Shown in pieces: positions 36,926 through 44,942 of a stretch of DNA of 59,734 nt. Numbering within the stretch: the stretch's first letter is position 1; each line of letters starts with the position of its first letter. Under the pieces are notes generated by a model. The model saw nothing but the letters and a program-made list of their open reading frames with translations, did no database searches and was not told the DNA's origin. The stretch is from contig JHWU01000022.1 in assembly GCA_000622025.1 (NCBI GenBank), positions 1 through 59,734 of the forward strand, written 5' to 3'. Position numbers and translations under genes: made by a program. The stretch is from Lachnospiraceae bacterium AD3010 (GTDB lineage: Bacteria > Bacillota > Clostridia > Lachnospirales > Lachnospiraceae).

Positions 36926-38113
36926 TTACTTAAGCTGATCCTCTGTGTAATATCCGGAGTCGATCAGGATCTCCTTGTAGTTGTTTGCATCTGCAAATAC
37001 GGGCTCGCAGAGGTATGAAGGAACAACCTTAACATTGTTGTTGTAGGTCTCGGTATCGTTAACGTCAACCTCAGCACCGGTAAGGATCTGTCCAACCATC
37101 TTTACAACCTGGCTTGCAAGAGTACGTGTATCCTTGAATACGGACATTGACTGCTTGCCTGCGATCATATTCTTTGTGTTCTCAATATCGCAGTCCTGAC
37201 CTGTGATGATGGGATACTTGCCGTTGTAGTTTGCTGCAAGTGCATTCTCAACACCCATTGCTGTGGAGTCGTTTGAGCAAAGCCATACATCAAGATCTGT
37301 TCCGTCTGCATAGTATGAAGAAAGAATGTTCTCTGCTCTGGCCTGAGCAACATCTGTTCCCCAGGTAGGAGTAGCAACGTCTTCAAACTTGGTCTGTCCG
37401 GACTTAACTACGAGCTTTCCGCTGTCGATGTATTCCTTAAGAACATCATAAGCACCATTGAAGAAGAAGCCTGCGTTGTTGTCACCGGGATCTCCTGCTG
37501 TGAACTCGATGTTGAAAGGTCCCTCAGCGTTGTCTAAGTCAAGCTTTTCTTTTACATATGTACCCTGAACGGTACCAACCTTGTAGTTATCAAATGTAGC
37601 ATAGTAGGAAACTGCATCGGAATCCATAAGCAGACGGTCATAAGCGATAACCGGGATATTGGCTTCCTTTGCCATATCAAGAGCTTCACCAAGTGAAGAT
37701 CCTTCGATAGCTGCTATAACGAGAACCGAGCATCCGCCGCTTATCATGTTCTCAACCTGTGAAAGCTGGGTCTGAACGTCGTTGTTTGCGTACTGAAGGT
37801 CAACCTCATATCCTGCATCCTTAAGCTCTTTCTCCATGTTTGCGCCGTCCTGGTTCCATCTCTGGAGATCCTTGGTGGGCATTGAAACGCCAACCTTTCC
37901 GCCGGCTGCGGGAGCTGCTGCTTCTTCTGCAGGTGCTGCATCTGCTGCGGGTGCTGCTTCCTCTGCTGCGGGAGCTGCTTCCTCAGCGGGAGCTGCCTCT
38001 TCTGCTGCAGGTGCGGGAGCTGCTTCCTGTGCTGCGCCTGTGCTGCCGCCGCAGGCTGCAAGTGAGAATGTCATTGCGCCGGCAAGCAGTACTGCCAATA
38101 ACTTCTTTGCCAT
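36926..38113 (-). CDS. Sugar-binding lipoprotein of the monosaccharide ABC transporter (ChvE/XylF-like)
   Basis: The ATG at 38113 (GAGGAGGAAAATT before it) gives 395 residues. A lipoprotein signal ends at the lipobox S-L-A-A-C (Cys about 20). A long Ala/Glu/Pro linker of about 45 residues follows, then a type-1 periplasmic-binding fold with ligand-site hints V-S-M-P-T-K-D-L-Q-R-W and G-Q-D-C-D. It resembles ChvE/multiple-sugar binding proteins. The long acidic Ala-rich linker would hold the domain away from the membrane. It is the first gene of the transport operon and has its own strong promoter. Confidence 0.92.
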   Translation of the reverse strand: MAKKLLAVLLAGAMTFSLAACGGSTGAAQEAAPAPAAEEAAPAEEAAPAAEEAAPAADAAPAEEAAAPAAGGKVGVSMPTKDLQRWNQDGANMEKELKDAGYEVDLQYANNDVQTQLSQVENMISGGCSVLVIAAIEGSSLGEALDMAKEANIPVIAYDRLLMDSDAVSYYATFDNYKVGTVQGTYVKEKLDLDNAEGPFNIEFTAGDPGDNNAGFFFNGAYDVLKEYIDSGKLVVKSGQTKFEDVATPTWGTDVAQARAENILSSYYADGTDLDVWLCSNDSTAMGVENALAANYNGKYPIITGQDCDIENTKNMIAGKQSMSVFKDTRTLASQVVKMVGQILTGAEVDVNDTETYNNNVKVVPSYLCEPVFADANNYKEILIDSGYYTEDQLK

Positions 38114-38198
38114 AATAATTTTCCTCCTCTTTTCTTTGAAAATTGATTTAACTGTTGCTTTAAGGAATTTTCTAAAACAACTTTTATAAAGCTCTTTT

Positions 38199-38227
38199 AT
38201 AATATTGCTTAACAGCAATAATGTCAA
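38199..38227 (-). promoter_or_regulatory. Promoter of the sugar operon with an operator in the spacer
   Basis: On the minus strand TTGACA (38227-38222), a 17-bp spacer and TATTAT (38204-38199) make a near-perfect sigma-A promoter. The spacer holds the perfect inverted repeat ATTGCT-GTTA-AGCAAT (38219-38204), a position where repressor binding blocks RNA polymerase. The likely repressor is one of the two ROK proteins encoded upstream. Confidence 0.7.
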
Positions 38228-38235
38228 TATCCTTT

Positions 38236-38277
38236 GCCTGCTTTTTTTGTATTTGGTGAAATTATACAAAAACAGGC
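38236..38277 (-). terminator. Possible terminator after the first ROK gene
   Basis: GCCTGTTTTTGTAT pairs with ATACAAAAAAAGCAGGC around a short A/T-rich loop on the minus strand, 26 bp after the ROK stop codon. The run of T is inside the stem, so it is an imperfect terminator. Confidence 0.4.
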
Positions 38278-38302
38278 TGTACCTTATGTAGAATCTTCCG
38301 AC

Positions 38303-39445
38303 TTATATCTTTTCGATATAATCGTTCGCAAAGTGCCAGGCGATTCCCATAAGTCCCGCTTTTCTCGGGAACTTTCCAAGCTTTACGAAATCCGTATCGT
38401 CTCCGAAGGAATTCATTTCCACCACATATTTTTTTAATTCCGGCATATACTCCTTCAGATATTCCGATACAAAGCCTCCCAGCACTATATCGCAGTCAAA
38501 GATCATCCTGATATTGCCGATACCGATTGCGAGGTGCCTCAGCACATCGTCCCACAGAGCCTGGGATGCGGGATCTCCCTTATGTACCAGATCAAAGAAT
38601 TCCTCTATGGTCTTTCCTATATCCACACTGAAACGAAGGGCGCTGCAGTATGCCTCCAGACAACCCCTCTTCCCGCAGTTGCACATAAGCCCGTCGGGCT
38701 GTACACACATATGTCCGAATTCACCGCTTCTGTGGTTCATTCCGGCATAGGTTTTTCCGTTAATGAAAAAGGCACCGCCCACACCGTTTTCCAGAAGGAT
38801 ATATACGAAGCCGTTCTTTCGCTCCCGGGGGCTCATCGCCAGCCATTCCGCATATCCCGCACAGTTTCCGTCATTTTCGATATAAACGGGATAGGGCTCA
38901 CAGGCCTTTCTGAGGCTCTGGAGACTGATGTTCTTGAGCTTCATACTCGGAGACAGAAGCACCGCATCCCCAGGACGGTTAAGAACACCGGGTATAGTAA
39001 TGCCCACGCCCAGAATACGGTTTTTATTGAGATCGTTTTCCTCGATAAAGAGAGTGAGCTCTTTCCTGACCTCATTTCCCAGATCCATAGCCGCAGTACT
39101 GTCCTTACGGACGCTCTTCTCAGCCAGCTGGTTCATCTTAAGGTCGGCTGCAAGAAAATGTATGTGATTGGTGGTAATTGATATTCCGATAGAGAAGCGG
39201 ACATCATTCTCAACAAGATAACCCACAGGAGGCCTTCCCCCCGTGGATGACTGGGTCTCGCCCGCTTTAATGAGGCCTGCCTCCAGAAGCTCGGCCACAT
39301 TATGATGTATGGTGGGCAGGCTAAGGTTCAGATCAACAGACATAGCCTGCTTACTCACAGGCTCGTCAGAATTATATATATATCTGAATACTCTGTTTCT
39401 GGTTTTTCTCCGGCGTTCGGTAGCCGTCGGTTCCAAGGTTTTCAT
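38303..39445 (-). CDS. ROK-family transcriptional regulator (XylR/NagC-like)
   Basis: The 380-residue protein has an N-terminal winged helix (V-S-K-Q-A-M-S-V-D-L-N-L-S-L-P-T-I-H-H-N) and a ROK sugar-binding domain. The ROK zinc site is C-x-C-G-K-x-G-C-L-E in C-N-C-G-K-R-G-C-L-E (about 258), with the His in G-E-F-G-H-M (about 246). Asp in E-N-D-G-N-C is where kinases of the family hold the sugar. It lies directly upstream of the sugar operon in the same direction and probably senses the transported sugar. Confidence 0.9.
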   Translation of the reverse strand: MKTLEPTATERRRKTRNRVFRYIYNSDEPVSKQAMSVDLNLSLPTIHHNVAELLEAGLIKAGETQSSTGGRPPVGYLVENDVRFSIGISITTNHIHFLAADLKMNQLAEKSVRKDSTAAMDLGNEVRKELTLFIEENDLNKNRILGVGITIPGVLNRPGDAVLLSPSMKLKNISLQSLRKACEPYPVYIENDGNCAGYAEWLAMSPRERKNGFVYILLENGVGGAFFINGKTYAGMNHRSGEFGHMCVQPDGLMCNCGKRGCLEAYCSALRFSVDIGKTIEEFFDLVHKGDPASQALWDDVLRHLAIGIGNIRMIFDCDIVLGGFVSEYLKEYMPELKKYVVEMNSFGDDTDFVKLGKFPRKAGLMGIAWHFANDYIEKI

Positions 39446-39468
39446 CTTTTATTTCCTGACTTTATTAT

Positions 39469-39540
39469 TTTTGCAGACGCTGTTTGCTGAAACACTTTTG
39501 CAAAATAGATTTACTAAATGTCTTTACTATATCTGCAAAA
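39469..39540. promoter_or_regulatory. Candidate operator repeats upstream of the first ROK gene
   Basis: TTTTGCAGA at 39469-39477 and its complement TCTGCAAAA at 39532-39540 face each other across 54 bp, with a third related CTTTTGCAAAA between them. They lie 24-95 bp upstream of the regulator start and could be looping operators for autoregulation. Confidence 0.35.
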
Positions 39541-39566
39541 TTCACCAAAGTCAAGACCATTTTAAA

Positions 39567-40784
39567 TTAATTATTGGGAAAAGCGTCGAAGTGGGTATTT
39601 CCCTGGTGAAGAAGCGAGTCCATATCGCCTCTGAATACCCTCTCAAGAACAGCAGAGGCACAAACGGTTATACTAAGATCATTGGGGATCCCTGATTTGA
39701 CGATCCCAACCTCGCGCAGGCCCTTAAACATTATCTTGTCGTTTACCATCTTTCTAAGGTGTTCAAAAAATCTGTCCGGGAAAAAGCGTCCATCCCCGCC
39801 GATGATATAACTCAGATTTCCGCTGAAATTAACCGTATTTGCAAGAGCCTCGGAAAACATTTCGGTTGCTTCGTCCATCACCCGGTCATATTCCTCCGGT
39901 CCCTCATCCTTATATTTCTCGCAGAATTCCCGGAGTGTAAGATCCTCTCCCGTTTTTTCCCGAAGCTCTTCCTCAAGCCTTATTGTCGAGATATAGGTTT
40001 CCAGGCACCCTCTTCTTCCGCAGCGGCAGGAGCGTCCCCTGATGTCTATGCACAAATGGCCGATCTCACTGTTAAAGCCCGACTCACTCCTGAAAAGCTG
40101 TCCGTTGGAGATCAGGGCAGAGCCTACTTCTTCCGAAACACCTACATATACGAAGTTGGAAAGATCCCTTCCCGCTCCGTAAAACAGCTCCGCGAGCGCA
40201 GCACAGTCCTGTTCATATTCAACAAATACGGGATAGTCATATCTGGACTTCAGAATGCCAAACACATCTATTTTCTCTTTTCCGGAAAAATCCGCCTGAT
40301 CAAGAATGATCCCGTTCCTGACATCAAGAGGTCCCCGAACGCCAAGACCAATGCCAAGGATCCGCTCATTCCTGTATTCAGACAGTATCAAATCGATCCT
40401 CTCAAAGATAGCATCAAAAAGACTATCCTTATCCCGGTTTTTCATTGTGAATCTGTATTCTTTTATAATACTTAACCTGTAGTCACAGAGTGAAACCCCG
40501 CAGTTAGTTCCCGAGATATGTACCCCTATGATCTTCGGTGCCTTTCCGGATATCCTTAAGATTATGGGATTCCGTCCCTTTCCTCCCACTACACGCTTCT
40601 CGCTCTCCTCTATTATCCCCTCATCAATAAATTCGCTGATGATGTTCGTGGCAGCCATTTTCGACAGACCTGTTTCCCTGGCTATATCGATCCTTGAAAA
40701 ACACTTGTCTGTTGCAATGAGGCGCAGTATTATCCCCCTGTTCTGCTGCTTTAATACACTGTTATTCAAACCTGAATTCCGCAT
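39567..40784 (-). CDS. ROK-family transcriptional regulator (second)
   Basis: The 405-residue protein has an N-terminal winged helix (C-F-S-R-I-D-I-A-R-E-T-G-L-S-K-M-A-A-T-N) and a ROK domain with zinc ligands C-R-C-G-R-R-G-C-L-E (about 260) and H of E-I-G-H-L-C. It is paralogous to the next gene and points the same way, 121 bp upstream. Two consecutive ROK repressors suggest two related sugars or a two-input control of the pentose operon. It starts with ATG after GGAGAAAAGC. Confidence 0.9.
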   Translation of the reverse strand: MRNSGLNNSVLKQQNRGIILRLIATDKCFSRIDIARETGLSKMAATNIISEFIDEGIIEESEKRVVGGKGRNPIILRISGKAPKIIGVHISGTNCGVSLCDYRLSIIKEYRFTMKNRDKDSLFDAIFERIDLILSEYRNERILGIGLGVRGPLDVRNGIILDQADFSGKEKIDVFGILKSRYDYPVFVEYEQDCAALAELFYGAGRDLSNFVYVGVSEEVGSALISNGQLFRSESGFNSEIGHLCIDIRGRSCRCGRRGCLETYISTIRLEEELREKTGEDLTLREFCEKYKDEGPEEYDRVMDEATEMFSEALANTVNFSGNLSYIIGGDGRFFPDRFFEHLRKMVNDKIMFKGLREVGIVKSGIPNDLSITVCASAVLERVFRGDMDSLLHQGNTHFDAFPNN

Positions 40785-40816
40785 GCTTTTCTCCGACTCT
40801 GAATATTTACCCTAAA

Positions 40817-41021
40817 ATGATTCGGACGCCAAAAGTACTGAATCACTGTTTTGATACAACGAATTGCTCCGTTGCTTTCAGCACCTCTCGCAATTCTACA
40901 ACACTCGCAATCCGCTAATTTACTACGTAAATTGCTACTTGCTCGTGTTGTTTGACGCCCAAAGTCAAATGGCTTATTGAACAAGTTCAAACGCCATTTG
41001 GACTTTTGGCGTTTGTATCAT
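40817..41021 (+). mobile_element. MITE-like structured repeat element, copy 1
   Basis: This 205-bp non-coding segment starts with ATGATTCGGACGCCAAAAGT and ends with the near-complement (17 of 20 positions match). A second copy occurs in reverse orientation at 55451-55646. Shared internal blocks include GCTCGTGTTG and GCGCCCAAAGTC. Stems such as ACAACAC/GTGTTGT and CAAATGGC/GCCATTTG can form. There is no transposase gene in it, as expected for a MITE. Together with the promoter below it fills the 368-bp gap before the PurF-like gene. Confidence 0.75.
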
Positions 41022-41072
41022 AAAATAAAACAAAAAAGAATTTTGTTATAATTCTAAATAATTATATCACTT

Positions 41073-41101
41073 TTTGCAAATGCAGGGATTTATGATATCA
41101 T
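41073..41101 (+). promoter_or_regulatory. Promoter of the PurF-like/DUF1846 operon
   Basis: TTTGCA (41073-41078), a 17-bp spacer and TATCAT (41096-41101) lie 51 bp upstream of the ATG at 41153. The region upstream is A/T rich. Confidence 0.55.
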
Positions 41102-41152
41102 TGTAGGGTCTTTTTTTAACAGGCTATTGCTTTGTCACAATTGGAGGATTTT

Positions 41153-42574
41153 ATGGGCGGTTTTTTTGGAGTAGCATCCCACAGTGATTGTGTCTTTGAT
41201 CTGTTTTACGGAACGGATTATCATTCCCATCTTGGCACCCGGCGTGCCGGCATGGCAGTCTTCAGCAAAAAAACGGGCTTCGACCGTGCTATCCACAATA
41301 TAGAAAGCTCCTACTTCAGACCGAAGTTTGAAAGAGATATAGAAAAAATGGAGGGCAATCTGGGTATCGGCTGTATAAGTGACTACGAGCCCCAGCCCCT
41401 GATCGTTAGATCACATCACGGAACCTATTCCATCACCACCGTCGGAAAGATAAATAATACTCCGGAGCTTGAAAAGCTCCTTTTCCGGAATAATCATGCC
41501 CAGTTTCTGGAAATGAGCGGCGGTGATATCAATCCTACAGAGCTCACTGCTTCTCTTATCAATCAGAAGGACAGCATTGTAGAAGGAATACTGTATGCCC
41601 AGGAAATGATCAAAGGCTCCATGACCATGCTAGTTATGACTGAAGAAGGGATCTATGCTGCCAGGGACCGCTACGGCAGGACTCCGGTGGAGATAGGACA
41701 AAAGGCGGGTTCTTACTGTGTCTGCTTTGAGTCCTTTTCATTCCTGAATCTCGGCTACAGTTCCGTTCACGAGCTGGGTCCCGGAGAAATAGATCTAATC
41801 ACCCCCGACGGTTATGAGATCCTGTCAGAACCTCTTGACCGCCTGAAGATATGTACCTTCCTCTGGATCTACTACGGTTTCCCCGCATCTGCATATGAGG
41901 GACTGAATGTGGAAAATATCCGCTACAGATGCGGTGCTGCGCTGGCCAAAAGAGACAAGGACAGGGGTATTTCGCCGGATATCGTAGCCGGTGTACCCGA
42001 TTCCGGTGTCGCCCACGCCATAGGCTATTCCAATGAATCCGGGATCCCCTACGGCAGACCCTTTGTAAAGTATACCGCAACCTGGCCCCGCTCCTTTATG
42101 CCCACCCATCAGAGCAGGAGAAACCTCATTGCAAAGATGAAGCTCATACCGGCTCAGGAGCTTATCAGGGATAAAAAGCTCCTGCTGATCGATGATTCAA
42201 TAGTCCGCGGGACGCAGCTTAGGGAGACTACCGAATATCTTTTCAATAACGGAGCTTCCGAGGTTCACATCAGACCCGCCTGTCCCCCTCTGGTCTTCGG
42301 ATGTAAATATCTGAATTTCTCCAGATCGAATTCGGAGATGGAACTCATCACCAGAGGAGTAATAGAAAAGCTGGAGGGCAGTGCGGATCCCGGTCCTGAG
42401 ATTCTTGAAAGGTACACGGATCCTGACAGCTCCGAGTATGCAGCCATGCTCGAAGAAATACGTACGAGGCTCAAATTTACCTCACTCCACTATCACAGGC
42501 TGGATGATATGATAGAGGCTGTGGGACTGAAGCCCTGTGACCTCTGTACCTACTGCTGGAACGGAAAGGAATGA
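41153..42574 (+). CDS. PurF-like amidophosphoribosyltransferase paralogue lacking the glutaminase Cys
   Basis: The ATG at 41153 is fixed by GGAGG 5-6 nt upstream, giving 473 residues. The product begins M-G-G-F-F-G-V instead of the M-C-G-I/V-F-G of true PurF, so the N-terminal nucleophile is Gly; other glutamine-site motifs are also changed (L-G-T-R-R-A-G-M in place of HRGQExAG). The C-terminal transferase domain keeps the PRPP loop L-L-I-D-D-S-I-V-R-G-T (about 341-351). Cysteines matching the 4Fe-4S ligands remain (I-C-T-F-L-W, F-G-C-K-Y, C-D-L-C-T-Y-C-W). It may use ammonia or channelled substrate, or have a regulatory role. It overlaps the DUF1846 gene by 4 nt (ATGA). Confidence 0.88.
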   Translation: MGGFFGVASHSDCVFDLFYGTDYHSHLGTRRAGMAVFSKKTGFDRAIHNIESSYFRPKFERDIEKMEGNLGIGCISDYEPQPLIVRSHHGTYSITTVGKINNTPELEKLLFRNNHAQFLEMSGGDINPTELTASLINQKDSIVEGILYAQEMIKGSMTMLVMTEEGIYAARDRYGRTPVEIGQKAGSYCVCFESFSFLNLGYSSVHELGPGEIDLITPDGYEILSEPLDRLKICTFLWIYYGFPASAYEGLNVENIRYRCGAALAKRDKDRGISPDIVAGVPDSGVAHAIGYSNESGIPYGRPFVKYTATWPRSFMPTHQSRRNLIAKMKLIPAQELIRDKKLLLIDDSIVRGTQLRETTEYLFNNGASEVHIRPACPPLVFGCKYLNFSRSNSEMELITRGVIEKLEGSADPGPEILERYTDPDSSEYAAMLEEIRTRLKFTSLHYHRLDDMIEAVGLKPCDLCTYCWNGKE

Positions 42575-44064
42575 AAGTAATGATAAAGACAGGCTTTGAT
42601 AATGATAAATATCTTCAGATACAGTCGGAACACATCGCGGAAAGGATAGGACAGTTCGGAGGCAAGCTTTATCTGGAATTCGGAGGCAAGCTCTTTGATG
42701 ATTTCCACGCATCCCGTGTGCTGCCCGGCTTTCATCCTGACTCAAAGATCCGAATGTTAAAGAAGCTCAGGGATCAGACCGAGATCATAATCGCCATAAA
42801 CGCCGGAGATATTGAAAAAAACAAGGTCAGGGGAGATATAGGCATTACCTACGACATGGATCTCCTCCGTCTGGTTGACGCCTTTACAAATAACGGCCTA
42901 TACGTAGGAAGTGTCGTAATGACACAGTTTGCCGGACAGTCCTCTGCCGTTGCCTATGAGAAAAAGCTCAAGACTCTGGGAGTAAAGGTATACCGTCACT
43001 ATGTGATACCGGGCTACCCTTCAAATGTTCCCCTTATCCTGAGCGACGAGGGTTACGGAAAGAATGATTACATTGAAACCACCCGCCCCCTGGTTGTCGT
43101 TACAGCTCCCGGGCCCGGAAGCGGAAAGATGGCCACCTGTCTTTCACAGCTCTACCATGAAGCAAAAAGAGGAATAAAGGCCGGATATTCAAAGTTCGAA
43201 ACCTTCCCCATATGGAACCTGCCGCTCAATCACCCTGTGAATCTTGCCTACGAAGCGGCGACTGCGGATCTGGACGATGTAAATATGATAGATCCCTTCC
43301 ACCTGGATGCATACGGCAAAACGGTTGTAAATTATAACCGTGATGTGGAGGTATTTCCCGTCCTCCGCACCATGTTCGAAAAGATAAACGGAATGAGCCC
43401 CTACAAGTCACCCACGGATATGGGTGTTAATATGGCAGGTCTCTGCATAACCGATGATGCCGCGGTCTCAAAAGCCGCAAATCAGGAAATAATCAGAAGA
43501 TACTTCACAGCTTTGTGTGAGAAGAGAAAGGGAAATGCGGGAGAAGGTCCCGTTCACAAAATAGAACTCTTAATGGAAAAAGCGGGCATTTCCGTAGGAA
43601 ACCGCCCTGTAGTTGCCGCAGCCAATATCAAGGGGGAGGAAACCGGAGGTCCCGCTGCCGCAATGCAGATGGAGGATGGCACCATCATAACCGGAAAAAC
43701 CTCCACCCTCCTCGGTGCTTCCAGTGCAATGATCCTTAATGCTCTAAAATACCTTGCTGATATCGAAGATCAGATAGAGCTGATATCCCCTACCGTGATC
43801 GAGCCGATAATGGAGCTGAAGGTGAAGTATCTTGGGAACCATAATCCCCTTCTGCATATCGACGAGATACTTATCGCCCTGTCAATCGAGGCTCTGAAAA
43901 ATGAAGCAGCCCGAAAGGCCTATGAGCAGCTGCCGAAAATCTCCGGTCTCGAGGTACATTCCTCCGTCATACTGTCACAGGTGGATGTTGGAATATTCAA
44001 AAAACTGGGAGTGAACCTGACCTGCGAACCGAAATATCACTCGAAAAAGCTGTACCACACCTGA
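42571..44064 (+). CDS. DUF1846 family protein
   Basis: The 497-residue protein matches the DUF1846 family found in Firmicutes and a few other anaerobes: I-K-T-G-F-D-N-D-K-Y at the start, A-P-G-P-G-S-G-K-M-A-T-C-L-S-Q-L (about 179-194), which contains a P-loop-like G-P-G-S-G-K-M, and a large C-terminal alpha/beta half. The biochemical role of the family is not established to my knowledge. The ATGA overlap with the PurF-like gene implies a matched amount of both proteins. Its stop codon touches that of the convergent fabD in TGATCA. Confidence 0.9.
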   Translation: MKVMIKTGFDNDKYLQIQSEHIAERIGQFGGKLYLEFGGKLFDDFHASRVLPGFHPDSKIRMLKKLRDQTEIIIAINAGDIEKNKVRGDIGITYDMDLLRLVDAFTNNGLYVGSVVMTQFAGQSSAVAYEKKLKTLGVKVYRHYVIPGYPSNVPLILSDEGYGKNDYIETTRPLVVVTAPGPGSGKMATCLSQLYHEAKRGIKAGYSKFETFPIWNLPLNHPVNLAYEAATADLDDVNMIDPFHLDAYGKTVVNYNRDVEVFPVLRTMFEKINGMSPYKSPTDMGVNMAGLCITDDAAVSKAANQEIIRRYFTALCEKRKGNAGEGPVHKIELLMEKAGISVGNRPVVAAANIKGEETGGPAAAMQMEDGTIITGKTSTLLGASSAMILNALKYLADIEDQIELISPTVIEPIMELKVKYLGNHNPLLHIDEILIALSIEALKNEAARKAYEQLPKISGLEVHSSVILSQVDVGIFKKLGVNLTCEPKYHSKKLYHT

Positions 44065-44925
44065 TCAGGAGGATTTTGAGAAACGCATTATCTTCCTGAC
44101 CATACCTGTAACCACGTGCCCCGGTCCGATCTCCTCAAACTTGTCGACGCCCCTGTCCATCATATATTTTACGCTGTCTACCCAGCGTACAGGGGAAACA
44201 AGCTGCTTTGAAAGGATCTCTGCACTCTTACCCTCTTCGTATGGAAGGGCTGTTACATTGGCAATAACCGGGATATCCATCCTTCCAAAGCTGCAATTCT
44301 CCAATTCTTTCGTGAACGCCTGCCTTGCATTCTCCATATAACGGGAATGAAAGGCTCCGCTTACGTTCAGAACCTTGTAAAGGGAGCAGCCCTCCGTACC
44401 GGTAAAGACGCCCTCGGCTTTCAGGATATCATCCTTCTTACCCGAAATAACCGTCTGCACCGGGGTGTTCAGATTTGCTATATCAATATCAGAAAAGCCG
44501 TTCTCATTTAATACAGCTGCCACCTTTTCCCTGTCTATCCCCACAACGGCTGCCATTCCTCCGCCCTCTTCAAGACTCATAAGCTCACCACGCCTCTTTA
44601 CCAGTGAAAGTCCGGTCTCAAAATCCAAAAGCCCGGCCGCAAAATGCGCCGCATATTCACCAAGGCTGTGTCCGGCTACAAAATCCGGCTTTTCTTCACC
44701 ATCCTCCAGCTTTTTTAAATAGGACAGAGCGCAGACCGTAAAGAGTGCGGGCTGTGTAAAACGGGTATTATCCAGCACCCCGTCCGGATCCTCAAGGCAG
44801 AGCTCCCTGATGGAGTATCCCAATATCTCATCTGCTTTAGCGACCTGCTCCGGAAAGGCGTCAAAAAGCTCTGCGCCCATTCCCTTCTCCTGTGAACCCT
44901 GACCGGGGAAAACATATGCCTTCAT
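44065..44925 (-). CDS. fabD: Malonyl-CoA:ACP transacylase (FabD)
   Basis: The 286-residue enzyme moves malonyl groups from CoA to acyl carrier protein for fatty acid (or polyketide) synthesis. It shows F-P-G-Q-G-S-Q near the N-terminus, the nucleophile in G-H-S-L-G-E-Y (about 90-96), and the catalytic His in G-A-F-H-S-R (about 196). The gene is unusual in position: it follows the MalG-type permease gene by 17 bp, away from other fab genes. It may be a second fabD or simply separated from the fab cluster. ATG follows AAAGGAG. Confidence 0.92.
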   Translation of the reverse strand: MKAYVFPGQGSQEKGMGAELFDAFPEQVAKADEILGYSIRELCLEDPDGVLDNTRFTQPALFTVCALSYLKKLEDGEEKPDFVAGHSLGEYAAHFAAGLLDFETGLSLVKRRGELMSLEEGGGMAAVVGIDREKVAAVLNENGFSDIDIANLNTPVQTVISGKKDDILKAEGVFTGTEGCSLYKVLNVSGAFHSRYMENARQAFTKELENCSFGRMDIPVIANVTALPYEEGKSAEILSKQLVSPVRWVDSVKYMMDRGVDKFEEIGPGHVVTGMVRKIMRFSKSS

Positions 44926-44942
44926 TAAATATCTCCTTTCTG

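Noticed and set aside
37744-38115. Gln- or Arg/Leu-rich ORFs in alternate frames over the Ala/Glu linker
   Set aside because: They are shadows of the low-complexity linker in the sugar-binding lipoprotein.
38113-38269. 52-residue upstream extension of the sugar-binding protein
   Set aside because: It would bury the lipoprotein signal peptide and overlaps the promoter; the ATG at 38113 has GAGGAGG.
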